From Lentisphaeria bacterium (GTDB lineage Bacteria > Verrucomicrobiota > Lentisphaeria > JABSQK01 > CAJWLW01), in contig JASLZG010000007.1 of the NCBI GenBank assembly GCA_030754995.1, positions 1 to 33,741 on the forward strand: DNA of 33,741 nt, read 5' to 3'. Below, one piece after another: positions 33,114-33,741 of this stretch. The notes beneath the pieces were generated by a model. The model saw nothing but the letters and a program-made list of their open reading frames with translations. It was not told the origin of the DNA and searched no databases. Position 1 is the first letter of the stretch, and each line of letters begins with the position of its first letter. The position numbers and the translations under genes are program-made.

Positions 33114-33741
33114 ATGCGAATAATCTGTTTCGGCGACAGCCTGACAAGTTGCGGCGGCGGCAACGGCCGCTACAGCGACATCCTGCAGGACCGCTTTCCC
33201 GGGCACGAATTCATCAATGCCGGCATCGGTGGCGAGACCTTCGTGGATGGGCGCGGGCGATTGCCGGCGGATGTGCTCGCGCATGCCCCCGACGTCGTCG
33301 TGCTCGCCTTCGGCTCCAATGACTGGTGGCAAGACGAACGTCCGCTGACCCAATGGAGCGACGACCTCGACTACTTGATTCGCGAGATCAAGACGATCGG
33401 CGCGCAGATCATCGTGCTTGGCGTGTTCGGCGACTACCTCGACAAGAATGACCGGCCGGCGCCCAAGAGATACGGCAGCGACACCCGCGGTATCGAGTTC
33501 CAGGCACTCGAAGCCGCGGTTGCCGCGAAACACGGGTGCGGTTACGTCGCCAACATGCAGGAGCGCATTGTCGGTCGGCGCTGCTGCTGGACCGACCGGA
33601 ATCACCCGAACGAATACGGCAACCGCCACGTCGCCGATACCATCGAGCCGATCCTCGCCGAATTCCTTCAAACGCCGCCGCTGCCGATTCGCAAACCGAC
33701 GATCCACACCGTCCGCGACATGTGGCGCGAGGCTGTCGACC
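33114..33741 (+). CDS. SGNH/GDSL hydrolase, 3' end truncated by window edge
   Basis: At least 209 residues of an SGNH-fold esterase. FGDSLT holds the nucleophile (S9), NAGIGGET the oxyanion Gly, FGSND the Asn (N69), and WTDRNHPNEYG the Asp and His (D161, H164), so the active site is complete. No signal peptide is visible. The family removes acetyl or acyl groups from sugars, lipids or glycans. The reading continues past the catalytic His for at least 45 residues (PLPIRKPTIHTVRDMWREA) and runs off the end of the window, suggesting a further domain or extension. GAGG lies 6 nt before ATG. Confidence 0.8.
   Translation, partial: MRIICFGDSLTSCGGGNGRYSDILQDRFPGHEFINAGIGGETFVDGRGRLPADVLAHAPDVVVLAFGSNDWWQDERPLTQWSDDLDYLIREIKTIGAQIIVLGVFGDYLDKNDRPAPKRYGSDTRGIEFQALEAAVAAKHGCGYVANMQERIVGRRCCWTDRNHPNEYGNRHVADTIEPILAEFLQTPPLPIRKPTIHTVRDMWREAVD

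Noticed and set aside
1-33741. tRNA, rRNA, CRISPR array or origin
   Set aside because: Reading the gaps showed no cloverleaf-like sequence, no regularly spaced direct repeats and no DnaA-box cluster that I could recognise; a dedicated scan would be needed for certainty.

Overview
The window is GC-rich, gene-dense chromosomal DNA, most likely from an uncultured member of the PVC group (Lentisphaerota, Kiritimatiellota, Planctomycetota) or of Hydrogenedentota. The clues are a paired OPT-like and DUF6785/DUF6784 membrane transporter set, scattered sulfatase and polysaccharide-degradation remnants, a prepilin-like fragment ending in a DGHVKW motif, and a eukaryote-type N-terminal glutamine amidohydrolase. 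I saw no rRNA, tRNA or CRISPR array. The phylum assignment is inferred from gene content and is not certain.

Left third (1-10.5 kb): this is an accessory region. It opens with a truncated OPT-like transporter gene. Next comes a DUF6785/DUF6784 membrane protein with a large coiled-coil insertion, broken by one missing C in a short C run. On the minus strand follow a DapA-family aldolase homologue, a metallophosphoesterase, a D-2-hydroxyacid dehydrogenase and a coupled 205-residue protein. Between them lie gene tails: a sulfatase C-terminus, a prepilin-like C-terminus, a decayed ISKra4-type transposase and a probable glycoside-hydrolase C-terminus. The region looks like a partly decayed sugar or sulfated-polysaccharide island.

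Middle (10.5-21 kb): a DUF523/DUF1722 gene converges on a GT-C membrane glycosyltransferase. A Nudix-type regulator with a candidate operator is divergent from a two-gene operon. That operon encodes a phosphomannose isomerase-phosphomannomutase fusion and, overlapping it by 8 nt, a divergent sugar-nucleotidyltransferase-like protein; together they could make GDP-mannose or a related sugar nucleotide. A class III aminotransferase and a YbaK deacylase converge; the ybaK gene is flanked by a 39-bp inverted repeat.

Right third (21-33.7 kb): housekeeping and envelope genes. They include a secreted FKBP prolyl isomerase, a gamma-glutamyltransferase-family protein, and a translationally coupled pair on the minus strand (a Lon substrate-binding-domain protein and an NTAQ1-type N-terminal Gln amidase). 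A DMT-like membrane protein with a PaaK-like ligase, class I fumarase and a prolyl-tRNA-editing-type protein come next, then an overlapping run of PSP1 protein, O-antigen-ligase-like protein and BioH-like esterase. The window ends in a truncated SGNH hydrolase. Three promoters here have near-consensus -35 and -10 boxes with exactly 17-bp spacers. The most interesting candidate system is the Lon-domain/NTAQ1 pair, which may be a bacterial N-degron module.
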